Positions 1-10,870 are shown, counted from the first letter of the stretch. The stretch is 64,000 bases of DNA from Larix kaempferi (GCA_027924585.1 BSBM01000386.1:2094001-2158000), one strand, 5' to 3'. The notes: generated from the letters alone by a model not told the origin. Program-made: numbers and translations.

Positions 1-1
1 A

Positions 2-2533
2 ATTTTCCAATCCTGCATCTGAATCTGATGTGCACGAGCTATCACATCGCCAACTAATATGGCCGTCTGCTGTGGGGTTGACATAGTCATTGTGGTTAGT
101 GGTCATCTGATACAGGCTTTCCATGTGGCGCGCTTCCTCTTCTGCGCGAATAGGTTCTATATATCTTGGTCCTTGAATAGGATCAAGAGGTGCGATGACC
201 CTGATCTGGTCATCCTCAAAGGTCATCTGTCTTTTCTTCAGGTTAATGACAGCCAAATTATCAAGTGCCCAGTCTATTCCTAACAGCGCTGGGTATGGTC
301 TACTATCATCCATAATTTTGATTACTTCAAAATCTGCAGAGCTTCTTACTCCTTCAATATCAATAGGTACATTGGGTAATCTGCCCAATGGAGAGACTCG
401 TTGCTGATTTGCGAGTCTTAGCTGGATAGGGGATCTTGTAAGCTGAGGGCTTCCCATCTGTTCCCATGTCTGCATAGTGAGAACATTGGCTTCTGAGCCC
501 AAATCTAACATGACTTCGTCCATTTCAAATGCTCCAATCTGCGCTGTGAGCCTCATCTCTTTTCCTGTTCTAATGTGACTCCTAATCTGGTGAACAGCAC
601 GCTGTGGTGTGTTCGTCGTAGCAGAGTGTTGGCACCGATCCAACAGGTGTTGGAGTTCTAGAGTTGCTTGTTCGTTGCGCAACAATTTTAAACATTGTCG
701 CAGAAACGCATGAACACTGCCTAGGGCATGCTCCTTATCGTCGTCAGGTCTTCCAGCTGTAGTGGCCTGTTCTTGTACCAAGTTGTCTTGTCTTAGCACT
801 TGCGATCTACTATTGTTCTGCGGAATTGCGGTAGAACTCGAAGCTCTCGGATCTGAGAAATACTCTTGAGCTTGCTTAAATGCTTCTTTTTGCTTCTGTA
901 GGTTAAGTGGGGCTGGTTTAATGTTAGCGCGGCGCACCCATTGCGTCGCTTGCTTTCCCGTTCCCATCTCTTGCGCACCAGTTGTAGCTCCACTGCGTGT
1001 CACTATATTAACTGTAGGGTCTGGTTCTCTTTTTTCGGCTCCAATCAACTGGATATTGTGATTGACCTGTGGTGTCTTTGCTTGCATCTTAGCCTGTAAC
1101 TGAGGGCATTCTTCGATGATATGGTCAGAAGATTTACAATATCTGCAGAGGGTTGTAGGATTTTGGCAATCCCTAGCAAAATGACCTTGTTCTCCGCAAT
1201 TATAGCAAGTGATCTGTCCTCTTCCACGACCCAAATTTGTTGTGCGTCCGCGTCCTCTGTAATTTGCTGCTCGGGCGTCCCGAGATTGGTCATAAGGTGG
1301 ACCTGCTGTGGGTCCTTGTGTCTCTGCTTGTACCCTATAAACATCATGCTTTCTTTCTATCATAAGATCATATGCTCTACAATTGTTCTCATCATGACCT
1401 ACTGATTTACAGAAATTACAATATAGATTCTTTGGAGTTTGTACATATTTCTGAAGTAAGTGGCATTCTTGTGGTCTATGACCTCTAGTTCTGCAGATTT
1501 CACACCAAGGCCCTTGTGCCTGTGGTAGAGGATTAGGTGCTCCAGTTGCAATGTAGTCTATGAAAACAGGACAATGGTCCTTTGAATGACCTTGGGCTTT
1601 ACATTTTGTACACCAAATTTCTTCCTTAATCTCCTTCCCTTTCTTAATATCATGCACTTGCAAGGTTAAGTTTGCTAGTTGGTTCTGTAGATGCGCAACA
1701 TCGTTGCTTGTTCCTGCAATTGGCGAAGCTTCTAGTTTCATGGCCATTTCTAGAGCTTGTTCCTGAGTATTGAGATTCTGTTGCATAAGAGGAAGTCTAA
1801 TGTGTGGGAGCAGCGCAGCAATGAACCATTCTTTATGTTGCTGTGGTGCAAACTCGAAGCTTACTTGATCTATCAAAGCTTTGAACTTCTGGTCAAAATC
1901 CCATACTGATTCTGTAGGTAACTGTTTGATGTCTTTGAGCTCTGTTATACACTGTGATTCTGACTTAGGTTTCTTGAATTCTCTAATCATGGCATTTCTT
2001 ACCTCAGCAAGCGTCCTATTCTGTGCTGCTGAGTATTTCATGAACCAAGTCAAGGCTCTTTCTCTTAGTGTGGTTGCTAACTGAACCAGTTTAACAGCAT
2101 CATCATTAATTTGCTTAATTGTCCAAATGGCTTCACATAAGAACCAGTGCTGCTCAGGGTCCTCTATCCCCGTTCCTCTAAAAGTTGGTAGTTTCATGTC
2201 ATCACCCATCCTTCTTGCACGGGTTTGAGGTGGAGGTACTGTGGCAGTGCCTCCGGGATGGTTAAACAAAGGTGGTACAGAGGTACTAGAAGTAGCGTGT
2301 GGGCTACTCGAAGGTGTTACTGTAGGATTATACTGAGCTCCGTCTGGTTTTTGCGGTGTAAAGGGGTAATACGGGATATGAGCACTCCCCTGTCTTTCTA
2401 TATGGCTTGCTCTAGGGACTTGGCGATTGTCTGGGCTAGACTCAAAAGGATATTGGTCAAGGCCTACTTTATATCGTTTTCCACTACGAGTGCAACCAAT
2501 AACTTCAGGATCACTATCAGAATCTACGGACAT
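2..2533 (-). CDS. gag-pro: gag-protease polyprotein of EL1 (partial, open at left edge)
   Basis: This is an 844-codon frame with no stop, read from an ATG at 2533 to the window edge. It should encode the capsid/nucleocapsid and the aspartic protease. An acidic, proline-rich N-terminus is followed by a capsid-like segment beginning MKLPTFRGTGIEDPEQHW (ATG at 2197). Five CCHC zinc knuckles lie at 1571-1612, 1463-1504, 1379-1420, 1166-1207 and 1106-1147; one reads CYNCGEQGHFARDC. The protease motif LDLGSEANVLT lies near 475-510, followed by the flap-like LLGIDWALDN. The start at 2533 sits five codons after the stop of the upstream ORF and aligns with the EL2 gag start. Five knuckles is many for a plant Gag. 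Confidence 0.85.
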   Translation of the reverse strand, partial: MSVDSDSDPEVIGCTRSGKRYKVGLDQYPFESSPDNRQVPRASHIERQGSAHIPYYPFTPQKPDGAQYNPTVTPSSSPHATSSTSVPPLFNHPGGTATVPPPQTRARRMGDDMKLPTFRGTGIEDPEQHWFLCEAIWTIKQINDDAVKLVQLATTLRERALTWFMKYSAAQNRTLAEVRNAMIREFKKPKSESQCITELKDIKQLPTESVWDFDQKFKALIDQVSFEFAPQQHKEWFIAALLPHIRLPLMQQNLNTQEQALEMAMKLEASPIAGTSNDVAHLQNQLANLTLQVHDIKKGKEIKEEIWCTKCKAQGHSKDHCPVFIDYIATGAPNPLPQAQGPWCEICRTRGHRPQECHLLQKYVQTPKNLYCNFCKSVGHDENNCRAYDLMIERKHDVYRVQAETQGPTAGPPYDQSRDARAANYRGRGRTTNLGRGRGQITCYNCGEQGHFARDCQNPTTLCRYCKSSDHIIEECPQLQAKMQAKTPQVNHNIQLIGAEKREPDPTVNIVTRSGATTGAQEMGTGKQATQWVRRANIKPAPLNLQKQKEAFKQAQEYFSDPRASSSTAIPQNNSRSQVLRQDNLVQEQATTAGRPDDDKEHALGSVHAFLRQCLKLLRNEQATLELQHLLDRCQHSATTNTPQRAVHQIRSHIRTGKEMRLTAQIGAFEMDEVMLDLGSEANVLTMQTWEQMGSPQLTRSPIQLRLANQQRVSPLGRLPNVPIDIEGVRSSADFEVIKIMDDSRPYPALLGIDWALDNLAVINLKKRQMTFEDDQIRVIAPLDPIQGPRYIEPIRAEEEARHMESLYQMTTNHNDYVNPTADGHISWRCDSSCTSDSDAGLEN

Positions 2534-2545
2534 TACTTGACTATG

Positions 2546-3031
2546 CTATTCATCAGAAGCAATACATAGCTTTCCTTTTTCATACAGAAGCATTTTAATC
2601 CATAAGTTCAGAGAATTTAAGAACTTACCTCTGTGTACTTGGAAGAAACTCCTCTCAGCTTCACTGAAACTCTTTCTTGTATCGACTGCAAATTCGGTAA
2701 TAAAACCTTCCAGTAGACTATTCAACCAAAAGTCTACTGCGCGGGACACAGGATTGTCTATCCGCTTCACAATACTAGCTAGCTCAGGCGTCCACGTGAC
2801 GGGTCGATCCACATGCAGCGTAGGTCTAGAATCTGCTAACTTGGCTATCCAAGCGTGTAACTCCAATGCAAACGTAACAAAGAAAATTTCGTAAAGGTCA
2901 GCATAAATATACTTCTGTAACCAATCTTCTGTTTGAAGCGTAGGGCTTCTATTTTCTTGTTCAGCAAACTCTTTAGCCTTTAAATCAAACCAGTCTCCAA
3001 TTTCCTTAATTGTAGGGTTCCAGTAACACAT
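2546..3031 (-). CDS. Pre-gag ORF of EL1, unknown function
   Basis: A 161-residue ORF lies between the primer-binding-site array and gag, ending in TAG five codons before the gag ATG in the same frame. I do not recognise a domain. It is rich in Trp, Phe and Leu with no signal peptide, and ends ...GKLCIASDE. EL2 has a homologue at the same place (14299-14790) with matching start (M-[CL]-x-x-[NP]-P-T), the WFD-K motif, and shared residues around DNxVSR-VDFW and EFAVDT. Conservation in two elements argues that it is a real gene. It could be an extra N-terminal Gag module expressed by readthrough of the TAG, or a separate small protein. Confidence 0.7.
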   Translation of the reverse strand: MCYWNPTIKEIGDWFDLKAKEFAEQENRSPTLQTEDWLQKYIYADLYEIFFVTFALELHAWIAKLADSRPTLHVDRPVTWTPELASIVKRIDNPVSRAVDFWLNSLLEGFITEFAVDTRKSFSEAERSFFQVHRGKFLNSLNLWIKMLLYEKGKLCIASDE

Positions 3032-3033
3032 TT

Positions 3034-3358
3034 GGAACCATTTGTTGGTTACTAGGCAACGGAACCATTTGTTGGCTGAGCAACAAGGTTCAGAGCAACG
3101 GAAGTGACGTGGTCAAAAAGTCATGAGGCAACGGAACCATTTGTTGCACTGTTCTATCTCGCGCGTCGCCAAAATAACAAGTCTCATTCGTGCGGCAACG
3201 GAACCATTTGTTGGCTGGCCAACAAGGTTCAGAGCAACGGAAGTGACGTGATCAAAAAGTCATGAGGCAACGGAACCATTTGTTGGCTGGCCAACAAGGT
3301 TCAGAGCAACGGAAGTGACGTGATCAAAAAGTCATGAGGCAACGGAACCATTTGTTGG
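3034..3358 (-). repeat. Tandem array of tRNA-Glu primer-binding-site units
   Basis: The plus-strand motif ggcaacggaaccatttgttg, with small variations, recurs at 3055, 3127, 3194, 3266 and 3338; a truncated sixth copy (ggaaccatttgttgg) is at 3034. Spacing is 72, 67, 72 and 72 bases. Each unit carries the LTR end (CCAACA on the minus strand), two bases, then TGGTTCCGTTGCC. That 13-mer is complementary to the 3' end of plant tRNA-Glu including CCA, from my knowledge of that tRNA. EL2 has a single copy. Confidence 0.85.
3338..3350 (-). promoter_or_regulatory. LTR-proximal primer-binding site (tRNA-Glu type), EL1
   Basis: TGGTTCCGTTGCC on the minus strand, two bases from the LTR end at 3353. This is the copy in canonical position for minus-strand DNA priming. 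Confidence 0.75.
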
Positions 3359-4820
3359 CTGCTTTCTTGGGCAGACCCGGGTTTTAATGAAGCGCAGCAA
3401 CAAAACCCCTTGGCGCACTGGCCCTCTCGGCAACGAGCTGCGCGGCAGCTCGAGGTCTCACCCGAAGTGGCTATGGGGGGGTTAAGGAATCAGGTTTCCT
3501 TAATCGGGGTGACGCGGAGATAGCTTTTCCTTGAATGGTTCCTGCGAAATCGCCGGTCGGACCTTCCCGCAGGCCGCTCGGCGCAGCTGCGCGGGCCCCT
3601 TCCTTGGCAGGTCTACTGCGCAGTTTCTCCTTTCCAACGCAGCAGGCAGCTATTTCTTGGGTCGGCGCGCGAAACACTTTCTCGCCCTTCGCATCTAGCG
3701 CAGTAACGCAGTCTGCTCTCGCCGCAGCGACTGTGCGTTACTACCTCTTTAGTACTTAAGACACTTATAGTTATCAAGGGACCTTTCCAACTCGCTCAAA
3801 CAGTCACAAAGATAAGACAGTAGTCTTGCATACACAAATAATGAACTCGGAATAGTTACCATTCACACAAACATTATAACAAGAAGATATAAGTGAAGCT
3901 CATCTCCTCGAGGAAAACCACGTCCTCAGGAGTTTTATATTCACCAGAAAATGATAGAGTTATACAATATGCTGCGCACACAGCTGCAGCCTTAGAACTT
4001 ATAGGAAACTCCACGCACACAGCTGGGAGCTCCTTTCTCAAGCTTGTCTCCTCTCTATGGAGATTACAAAGGCACAGACGTCGACTCAGACTGTCTGGCG
4101 ACTCAGGGATTAGCTCCTCGGCTATCCGATTTCCTCTCTCTAGTTCTACGCACCAGGTAGAAATTACAGTGAAGGATAATCAACACATGATCTATCCCTT
4201 TAGACTGGCTCTCTAACAGTCTAGCATCTAACTCTCTAACTCTCCAACAAAGGGGAGGAACTGAAGGAAGGGAGGAAGAACCCTCTACCCATTACAGTGA
4301 TTCATCTATATAGGTAGCCATGACGGTCACACCTTTACAAAACTGTGGGCCTTTCCCAACAGTGATTCCCAAAAACCCTAACCACGCACATGGCTAGGTG
4401 TACTGTAGGCGCCGCTTGCAGTCACGTCGCCGCTTCCTGCAGGCTCCATGAATTCCGGCGCAGATTGTGGGTATGGGCGATCGTCCTTCGCCTTCAATGC
4501 TCTGGTCCGTTGCTCCTCCTTGATCCGAGCAACCATAACTTCTGTACTAAGCCTTTAAATGAGGGTAGCTAAGCCCTCTACTCCATCACCTTATTTATTA
4601 TGGTAGCTGAGCCACCTTCATTCTTTGATGACGTGCGCGCGAGCTCCGCAATTTCCGGTCCGTGATCTGCGCTGAGATCATCCATCTGGCACCGTACTGC
4701 GCACCGTCTCCTTCTTACCCAAAACTTAGTGTTTGTCCCAAAATTAGCACTTTCCTTTCATACTCGTGCTTTTTCCCAAAATTCGCAGCTTTTACTATAG
4801 CTGCGACCTTGGCCCCAACA
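3353..4820 (-). repeat. 5' LTR of EL1
   Basis: The boundaries are TGTTGGGGCC (minus strand, from 4820) and ...CCAACA (to 3353), next to the primer-binding site. The 3' LTR lies outside the window, so the ends rest on terminal motifs and on similarity to EL2 (a shared stretch around gtctcacccgargtgg near 3454). A possible TATA box (TATATAG, minus) lies at 4306-4312. Short ORFs inside are not credible genes. Confidence 0.75.
4306..4312 (-). promoter_or_regulatory. Possible TATA box in EL1 LTR
   Basis: TATATAG on the minus strand, well placed to drive element transcription. Motif only. Confidence 0.35.
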
Positions 4821-4934
4821 CCCATGATTGTTTAATCTATAGATGATAAATTAAAGAATCATCACTTTATAGTAAAAATAAATAAATTAAGATTTAAAAA
4901 CATTTACAAAATTTATAAAAACATGAACTGAAAT

Positions 4935-5930
4935 TTACTTCACCTTATAAAAATCTTGTAAGAGTATTTTGAAGATCTCTTTGGAATTAAATTTCCTTTG
5001 AAAAAACTCTTTGAACAAAAATCTTCTTTGAAAAAAACCTTCTTGGAAAGAAATAAGAACTCCTTGACAATAAATTACCTTTGAAAAAATCCGTTGGAAA
5101 ATTATAAGAACACCTTGTAAATAAATCTTTTTTGTAAAAACCACTGGAAAAAAAATCTCTTTGAAAAAATATCTAGGAAAAAAGCCACTAAGAAAAAATA
5201 CTTTGGAAAAAAACTTATTTGTAAACATATCTTGGAAAAAACCCTTGTAAAGAAATAACTCATTTGCAAAAATACTTTAAGTAAACAACTCTTTGAAAAA
5301 ACCCCTTTCAAAGAAATAAGAAGTGTAAAACTACATTGGAAAAAAACCCTTTGCAAAATACCTTAGCAAAACAACTATTTGAAAAAATCCCTTTCAAATA
5401 AATAAGAAGTGCAAAACTACTTTGGAAAAAAACCCTTTGCAAAATACCTTAGCAAAACAACTATTTGAAAAAAATCCTTTCAAAGAAATAAGAAGTACAA
5501 AATTACCTTGGAAAAAAACCATTTGTAAATTACCTTACCAAAATAACTCTTTGAAAAAATCCCTTTCAAATAAATAAGAAGGAAAAATACATTTTTTTTG
5601 AAAAAATACTTTGGAATAAACACTCTTTAAATACAACACTTGGACAGAACCTCCTTGGAAAGAAACATTCTTTGCATAAACCACTTTGCAAACATGTCTA
5701 AGAAAAGAAATATTTTGAAAAAACTCCTTGCAAATATGCCTTAGAGAAAAAACTCCTTTACAAAAATGTCTTATAAAAAAAATCCTTTACAAAAATGCCT
5801 TCCAAAAAAACTCCTTCAATGTGCCATTTGGGAAAAAAAAAGAAGAAACATACCTTGTAAAAACTTCATTTTACAAAAAATATCTTCTTTGAAAACCCTT
5901 TCAAAAATAGTTTGACAAGAAATATGCGAA
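4935..5930. repeat. A-rich degenerate tandem repeat
   Basis: About 1 kb is built from variants of ctttgaaaaaa / ccctttcaaa / ggaaaaaaaccctttg. The clearest part is four copies of an 86-base unit, seen from the motif aataag at 5315, 5401, 5487 and 5573. Phe-rich ORFs on the minus strand here are by-products of the A-runs, not genes. Confidence 0.8.
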
Positions 5931-6936
5931 GTTAAAACATGCGAAAATAATGAATCAATTTAGGTTTATTTATACGAGTATAGAAAATGTTGTTGTTTTT
6001 TTTTTCGATCGATGAGATTTTTTTTTCCGTTTCATTATTCAGTCGAATAACCTTTGCTGTAATTGACGGTGCCATTACGGAAAAAAATTTATTCGGTCGA
6101 ATAATCTCTGAGACATGGAAGCTTGACGATTTTGCATAATTTTCAGGTTTCTCCATTTTCGGAAGGGAAAAACAACCTCTTACATTACAAAACGAATGTC
6201 GGTCTTGATACCATTAGGTTCATCATTGAATCTACTTTACGTGGGTATAGATTTTGTTGTGTATAGATAAGAACTGATATTTTTAATGTTTTATTTTCGT
6301 AACATGTGTCGAGTTTGGATTCATCTCTTTAAAAAAATGGTGAAAAGAAAAATCCATAACTTTAAAAATATACCACCAAAAAAATTGAAAAAAATGTGGG
6401 AATCTTAATTTGCGTGTCTACTTCAAAAGGGTGTTCGTAGATTTTTTATTTTTAAAGCCAATTGAGAGAAAGGTGGAGCAACAAAAAAGATGTTGAAAAT
6501 CGACCAAGTTTCTCCATTGATCGACTTTAAAAAAATATAATAATTAGTATATAGATCCATTGGTTACAAACTTATAGTCAGGCACTAGTACATTGTGTGT
6601 AGATTGTCGTAGCATTTTCTGTTTTTGCAAAAAACAAGTCTAACAACAATTTTACTGGCGCAACAAATCATGACTATTTTGTAGTCTTTTCATTTTATAA
6701 GAACACACTGTCAAACATTTGTGCAATCGACATATCAAATCTCAATAAACAAAACTGAAAAAATTATGAATAGAAAGCTAACATAATTCTCTAAAAGGTT
6801 TCTTTTACTGCAAAGTGAAATTCTAAACAAAAATATCACTTTTGTTCGCCCAATGTTGAAAAACATGAAAAAACCAGAATTATTTTCTCACGAGACCCCC
6901 CAAAATAGACACCCATCTTCATTTTTTCACCCCTAG
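5931..6936. other. AT-rich DNA without recognisable features
   Basis: No ORF of substance, LTR ends or clear repeats seen. It ends abruptly where homology to the EL2 LTR begins at 6937. Positions 4821-4934 are likewise featureless. Confidence 0.5.
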
Positions 6937-7390
6937 TCATTCACATCTTAAATCATTCATAGTTTCTAATGTAGACGTTTAGAACATACTCAACGACATA
7001 TTCACATTAATCAATAGAAAATATTCACATAACCCATTATTCATAATCGCATCATTGCACAGAAACATAATTCATTTCATAACCGAACATCTCCATTCAT
7101 TCATCAAAACCTGCGGAATAAACCTCGCAGAAACTGTCAAGTCATCATATCGTGAATACAAAACAAACCCAAAATATAGGATTAATCTCCAAAAATTCGA
7201 TGCCATTAGGCTTACAATCCTACTCTATTTATATGCTTTCATCTTATTACAAAATGGTCCATATGACCGACTTGATTAATCTAACAAATCTTATGCTTCC
7301 ACAAAAGCCGCAAAGGGCCCTTTTTTCGCATAATGACCCTTTCGCACCTGTCGGCTTCCGCACTTCTTGCAGATCCATCCCGTGCCAACA
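6937..7390 (-). repeat. 3' LTR of EL2, truncated
   Basis: Matches 15081-15533 with scattered substitutions. On the minus strand it begins TGTTGGCACGGGATGG just after the purine tract TTGGGGGCA, and homology stops at 6937, so about 245 bases of the LTR 3' end are missing. A TATA-like TATAAATAGA (minus) is at 7224-7233. Confidence 0.85.
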
Positions 7391-10268
7391 TGCCCCCAAC
7401 ACAATCTTGTGGCTCGTCCTGAACCACCTCATCTGGATACTGCTGGTTTGTTGTATTGTTGTTGGAAGTCATCATAGGTGATCCGAATCCAGTCGACTAT
7501 CTCTTTTACTGATGCTCGGAGCTGTGCACTTTCTATCACCTGCTGCTCCATTGGGTGGTCACATACCTTCTATCGTACCTCTTGTAATTTCTCTTGTACC
7601 TATTTCATCTCTGGAACTATCCTTTCTATGAGGGATTTAGCCTTTGTTTGAAGCTCGTCCAAATGTGCAGCTCATCATTGCTTCCTTTCGTGGGATTTTC
7701 CAGCTCGCTGCTTCATACTTTGTAGTTCTACAGTCTTTGCCATCCGCATCATTGTGGGCATCGCCTTAAACAATCCCTTAAACATTTCCAGCTACTCTTC
7801 GGCTTCACGGAGCGTTCTCTTCAGTGCAACTAACTGGTCATCCTCGACCAACCTATCCCATAATTCTGTAAGACTTACTACCACTTTCTGTGTTGCCTGT
7901 TCCATTTCTTGAATCTCTACCACTGCTTCCTCTATCGCCGTCTGTCGACTTTGAACTTGTGCTGGCGGTGTGCTAGGTGTCACTCTGTTCTGGAGCTCCG
8001 CATTTTCCTTCCTGAGCTCAGTAATGGAGACTCCTAACATAACAACCTGAGCTTCAGGGGCGACATCCGGATCTACCGCCGCTGTTTCACATGCCTTTGC
8101 AAGTGCTCTTTCTAACATTGTCCATTCCTCTACAAGATTTTCCTTCGCAATGAGTACTATAGTCTACTCTGCGATGATTTTTTCCTTCTCGGACAGGGAT
8201 TTTTCTAATTGTTCCTTCTCCTCGATAGCCTGTACTCGTGCAACCAGTACTACAGTGTGTTTATATCGAAGCTACTATGCCTCCATCTCGCTGTGTTGGA
8301 GGTGTTTCATGTACTCAACCATCTTATTGTGCATCGCAACCTCGCAGTTGTGGATTTCTGCACTTGCTATTGCTTGGACTCGATGTAGTGTCAACATTAG
8401 GAGGAAATTGAAATCGAGCATTGCTAGATCGACCTTCTGAATCTTGAGGTCCAAGGTATCATCTCCTATAAAAAAGGCATGGGTTTCGAATTGGATTATG
8501 CATTTCTGGTTGCCCACTTCTATCTCGACTCTAGGAGTCGACAAGTTTTGCTGGATGTCTCCATGTGGTACCCTGATGTTGATTATTGTATTCGCCACGA
8601 TGTTTAATAATTCCCCGATGTACTAGAAATTGTCCGCGAAATACTGTGTGACCTTTCGGCGGTTCCTCTCTACAATCTGCGTAATACTATCCAACAATCT
8701 ATTGGCTTGCTGCATAGTGAGCCCTGCCTATGTGCTACTACTGTCATGGTCCATGCTCTTCTTCATCCTTCATTCTTCCTGTTGGAGGTCCATTTCTGAA
8801 TCTATTAGGGTGTTGGTCATGGAAGCCTCGTCGTGGCCGGACACTACCGTCTGGTCCTTCACATCGGTCTCCTGTTCTGCATTTTCCTTGTGGTTGGCGG
8901 AAGCTTCGTCTTCCTTCATCGGGTCTCGTCATCCTACTGCCTGCTCCTTTTCGATATCCTTCAGATTTGCAGGAACCTTCAATGTCTTCGGCCATTTGGC
9001 GATGATGTTATCGAGCTCATCCTCGGTGAGCTTGTACTGTGTTTGCATCCATTGTTTGGTCGGATCTGTGCAGGCCCAGAGGTAAATCGTGTGTTCCTCG
9101 ATGGACACCTAGGCGATGGGGTGATACTTCATCGCAGCTTGCAGTGTGATCCATGGTATCATCTCGGCATCCATCCACATCCTCTCGAGCCAATATAAAA
9201 ATGGATAATATTTTCCTTTTATCGTTCTTTGTCGGTGGTCGCCCACAAGTTCTGGTACTGCGCACCATTGCACACTTGCGATTCTATGGGATCCACCCCC
9301 TGATAATCGTCTGGTTCTCTCCATGATTTTAACGAAATGAGGAGGAGTAACCAGGAATACGTGAAAGGATGTCTGTTTTCCTATGCATCATACACATCCT
9401 TGGTCAATTAATGTAGCAGGAACTGAGCCCAGTTCATCTGTTCTCCTGCGGCGCACCGTTCCGCAGTTGCGAGGACACTTGAATTGCATTGCAGCGGTCA
9501 ATTTTTCTGTGTAACTTTGACCGCAGGTATCATCTCCGCCACTTTGACTGCTTGGTTGTTAATTTTGTTGATCAGGTAGCCTCAGGAATCTTTCTCTATG
9601 CCGTACTTTATGGCCAGTTGTTCAGCTAAATTCTTGTCATTGTCCTTACCCTGGAAAAACTGCGAAGGGTCGGCTCCCTCTTGAGGCAGGCCTATGATTT
9701 TAGCAATGAGGTCAACTGTGACTAGGATTCTCTCGTGCATCCAAAGGGATCTGTCATGGAAGCATGCAAGGAGTTTCTTGACACATGCATTGCCTTGTGC
9801 TAGGAACCCAAAATGCGGTAGGAGGGTGATGCCAAGCAACCTTGATCATGCCAATCCCAATGCCCACTTCTTAGGTTCCTTCGTAGTAGGGCCTCCTGCA
9901 TGGGGGACCGCGTCCTCATAAGCTTCAGCATACTCTTTAAACTTGGCTAGGTCATGGTTAGTGTATTGTAACCTTTGCAACTTGGCGGTAATATCTCCAC
10001 TTTTGGTAATCCCTGGTCGTACTGGTGCGACCGCAATGGAGTATTTTTCGTTCTTGTTGATCCACGGCGTGGGCAGCCCCACCCGACGGGGTGGAATGTA
10101 CTCTAAAAGCATGGGGCCATCATATCGATATTGCACAGCTTTAGCAGTTGAGGGCCCTATAGCGCCATTCGTAAAACTGGTGGATGCCCGGGTGTCCTTC
10201 TTTTTCTTCCGACCAGAGTCGGGGGGTCGATTCGCACTCTGTTTTTTCTTGTGTGGGACTGTAGACAT
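7300..10268 (-). pseudogene. EL2 downstream ORF, unknown retroelement protein with coiled coil
   Basis: A ~980-codon decayed frame starts MSTVPHKKKQSANRPP (ATG at 10268). A basic leader is followed by a folded segment with the motifs HERILVTVDLIAKIIGLPQ (near 9740) and TYSWLL (near 9350), then a long coiled-coil region rich in Glu, Gln and Ala (about 7790-8600) and a Cys-containing tail that reaches the 3' LTR. The frame moves by one near 9195 and is broken by a dozen or so stops, mostly TAG or TGA. It lies where some plant gypsy elements carry an env-like ORF, but I see no clear transmembrane segment. I recognise the IIGLP-type segment only as similar to other plant retroelement ORFs; function unknown. 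Confidence 0.6.
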
Positions 10269-10870
10269 GACTTATGGATGCTCCTGCACAATTGGTGTGG
10301 CCTGTGGTCTCTCGGTGCTAGTGCTGGACACATATACTTCCATTTGGCTCTTGGAATACTAAAGTAGTTGAACATGTTTCCCCTTCGCCTCCTATATACT
10401 GGCCAGTAGTATCCATCCGATCGTGGGTCATAATTACCAAGTCTCATCGGGATTCACCAAATCCATCGCATGTGTTGGATATTAAATCCCGATGTTCTTG
10501 GGTTTGACGTTGTCTAGTGTGGTATAACTGCGGCCTTTATTGCCTTTAATGCCAGATTAGACCGTCGCACATCATGGCAGCTTCTAACTTGCCTATAGTG
10601 TGTTGACATCTCTTTTTTCTTTTTCTTTTTGTTTTCTTTTTTTTCTTTCTTTTTGTTTTCTTTTTTTTACCTTGACACAGCGAGTTCCACTGTGTCGACA
10701 CGTCATCATATCGTTGGCTTCTTTACTGCGGCCAACCTTTGTCGGTTTCGCTGGGTCGTTGTTGTGTACTTCTCAACATCATTTGTCGGTGGTTCTGCTT
10801 TGATCATTCTGCCTATCACAGTTGGAAAGTATTGCTGGTGTCTTAGTTCTGGTTGGTGTGGCCATGGTTT
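10269..10870. other. EL2 inter-ORF spacer with poly-T tract
   Basis: No coding signal. It holds a T-rich tract at 10609-10670 (A-rich on the sense strand) directly upstream of the downstream ORF. Confidence 0.5.

Larger units (their letters stand above)
1..4820 (-). mobile_element. EL1: gypsy-like LTR retrotransposon, 5' part
   Basis: On the minus strand the order is LTR (3353-4820), primer-binding-site array, a small ORF, then gag-protease, which leaves the window at base 1. The LTR starts TGTTGG and ends CCAACA. The protease active site reads DLGS, like the DLGA form of Athila-type plant gypsy elements. Lineage is an inference because RT is outside the window. EL2 is a decayed relative with the same gene order. 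The reading frames here are intact, so EL1 looks younger than EL2. Confidence 0.85.

Noticed and set aside
3338-3350. A tRNA gene fragment
   Set aside because: Only the 3' complement of a tRNA is present, next to an LTR end, as expected for a primer-binding site.
3034-3358. CRISPR-like array (short repeats with unique-looking spacers)
   Set aside because: The spacers are themselves repeated and the repeat is an LTR end plus tRNA-Glu primer-binding site in a plant element.
4935-5356. Phe/Lys-rich minus-strand ORFs
   Set aside because: Produced by A-rich repeats; no start context, domains or conservation.
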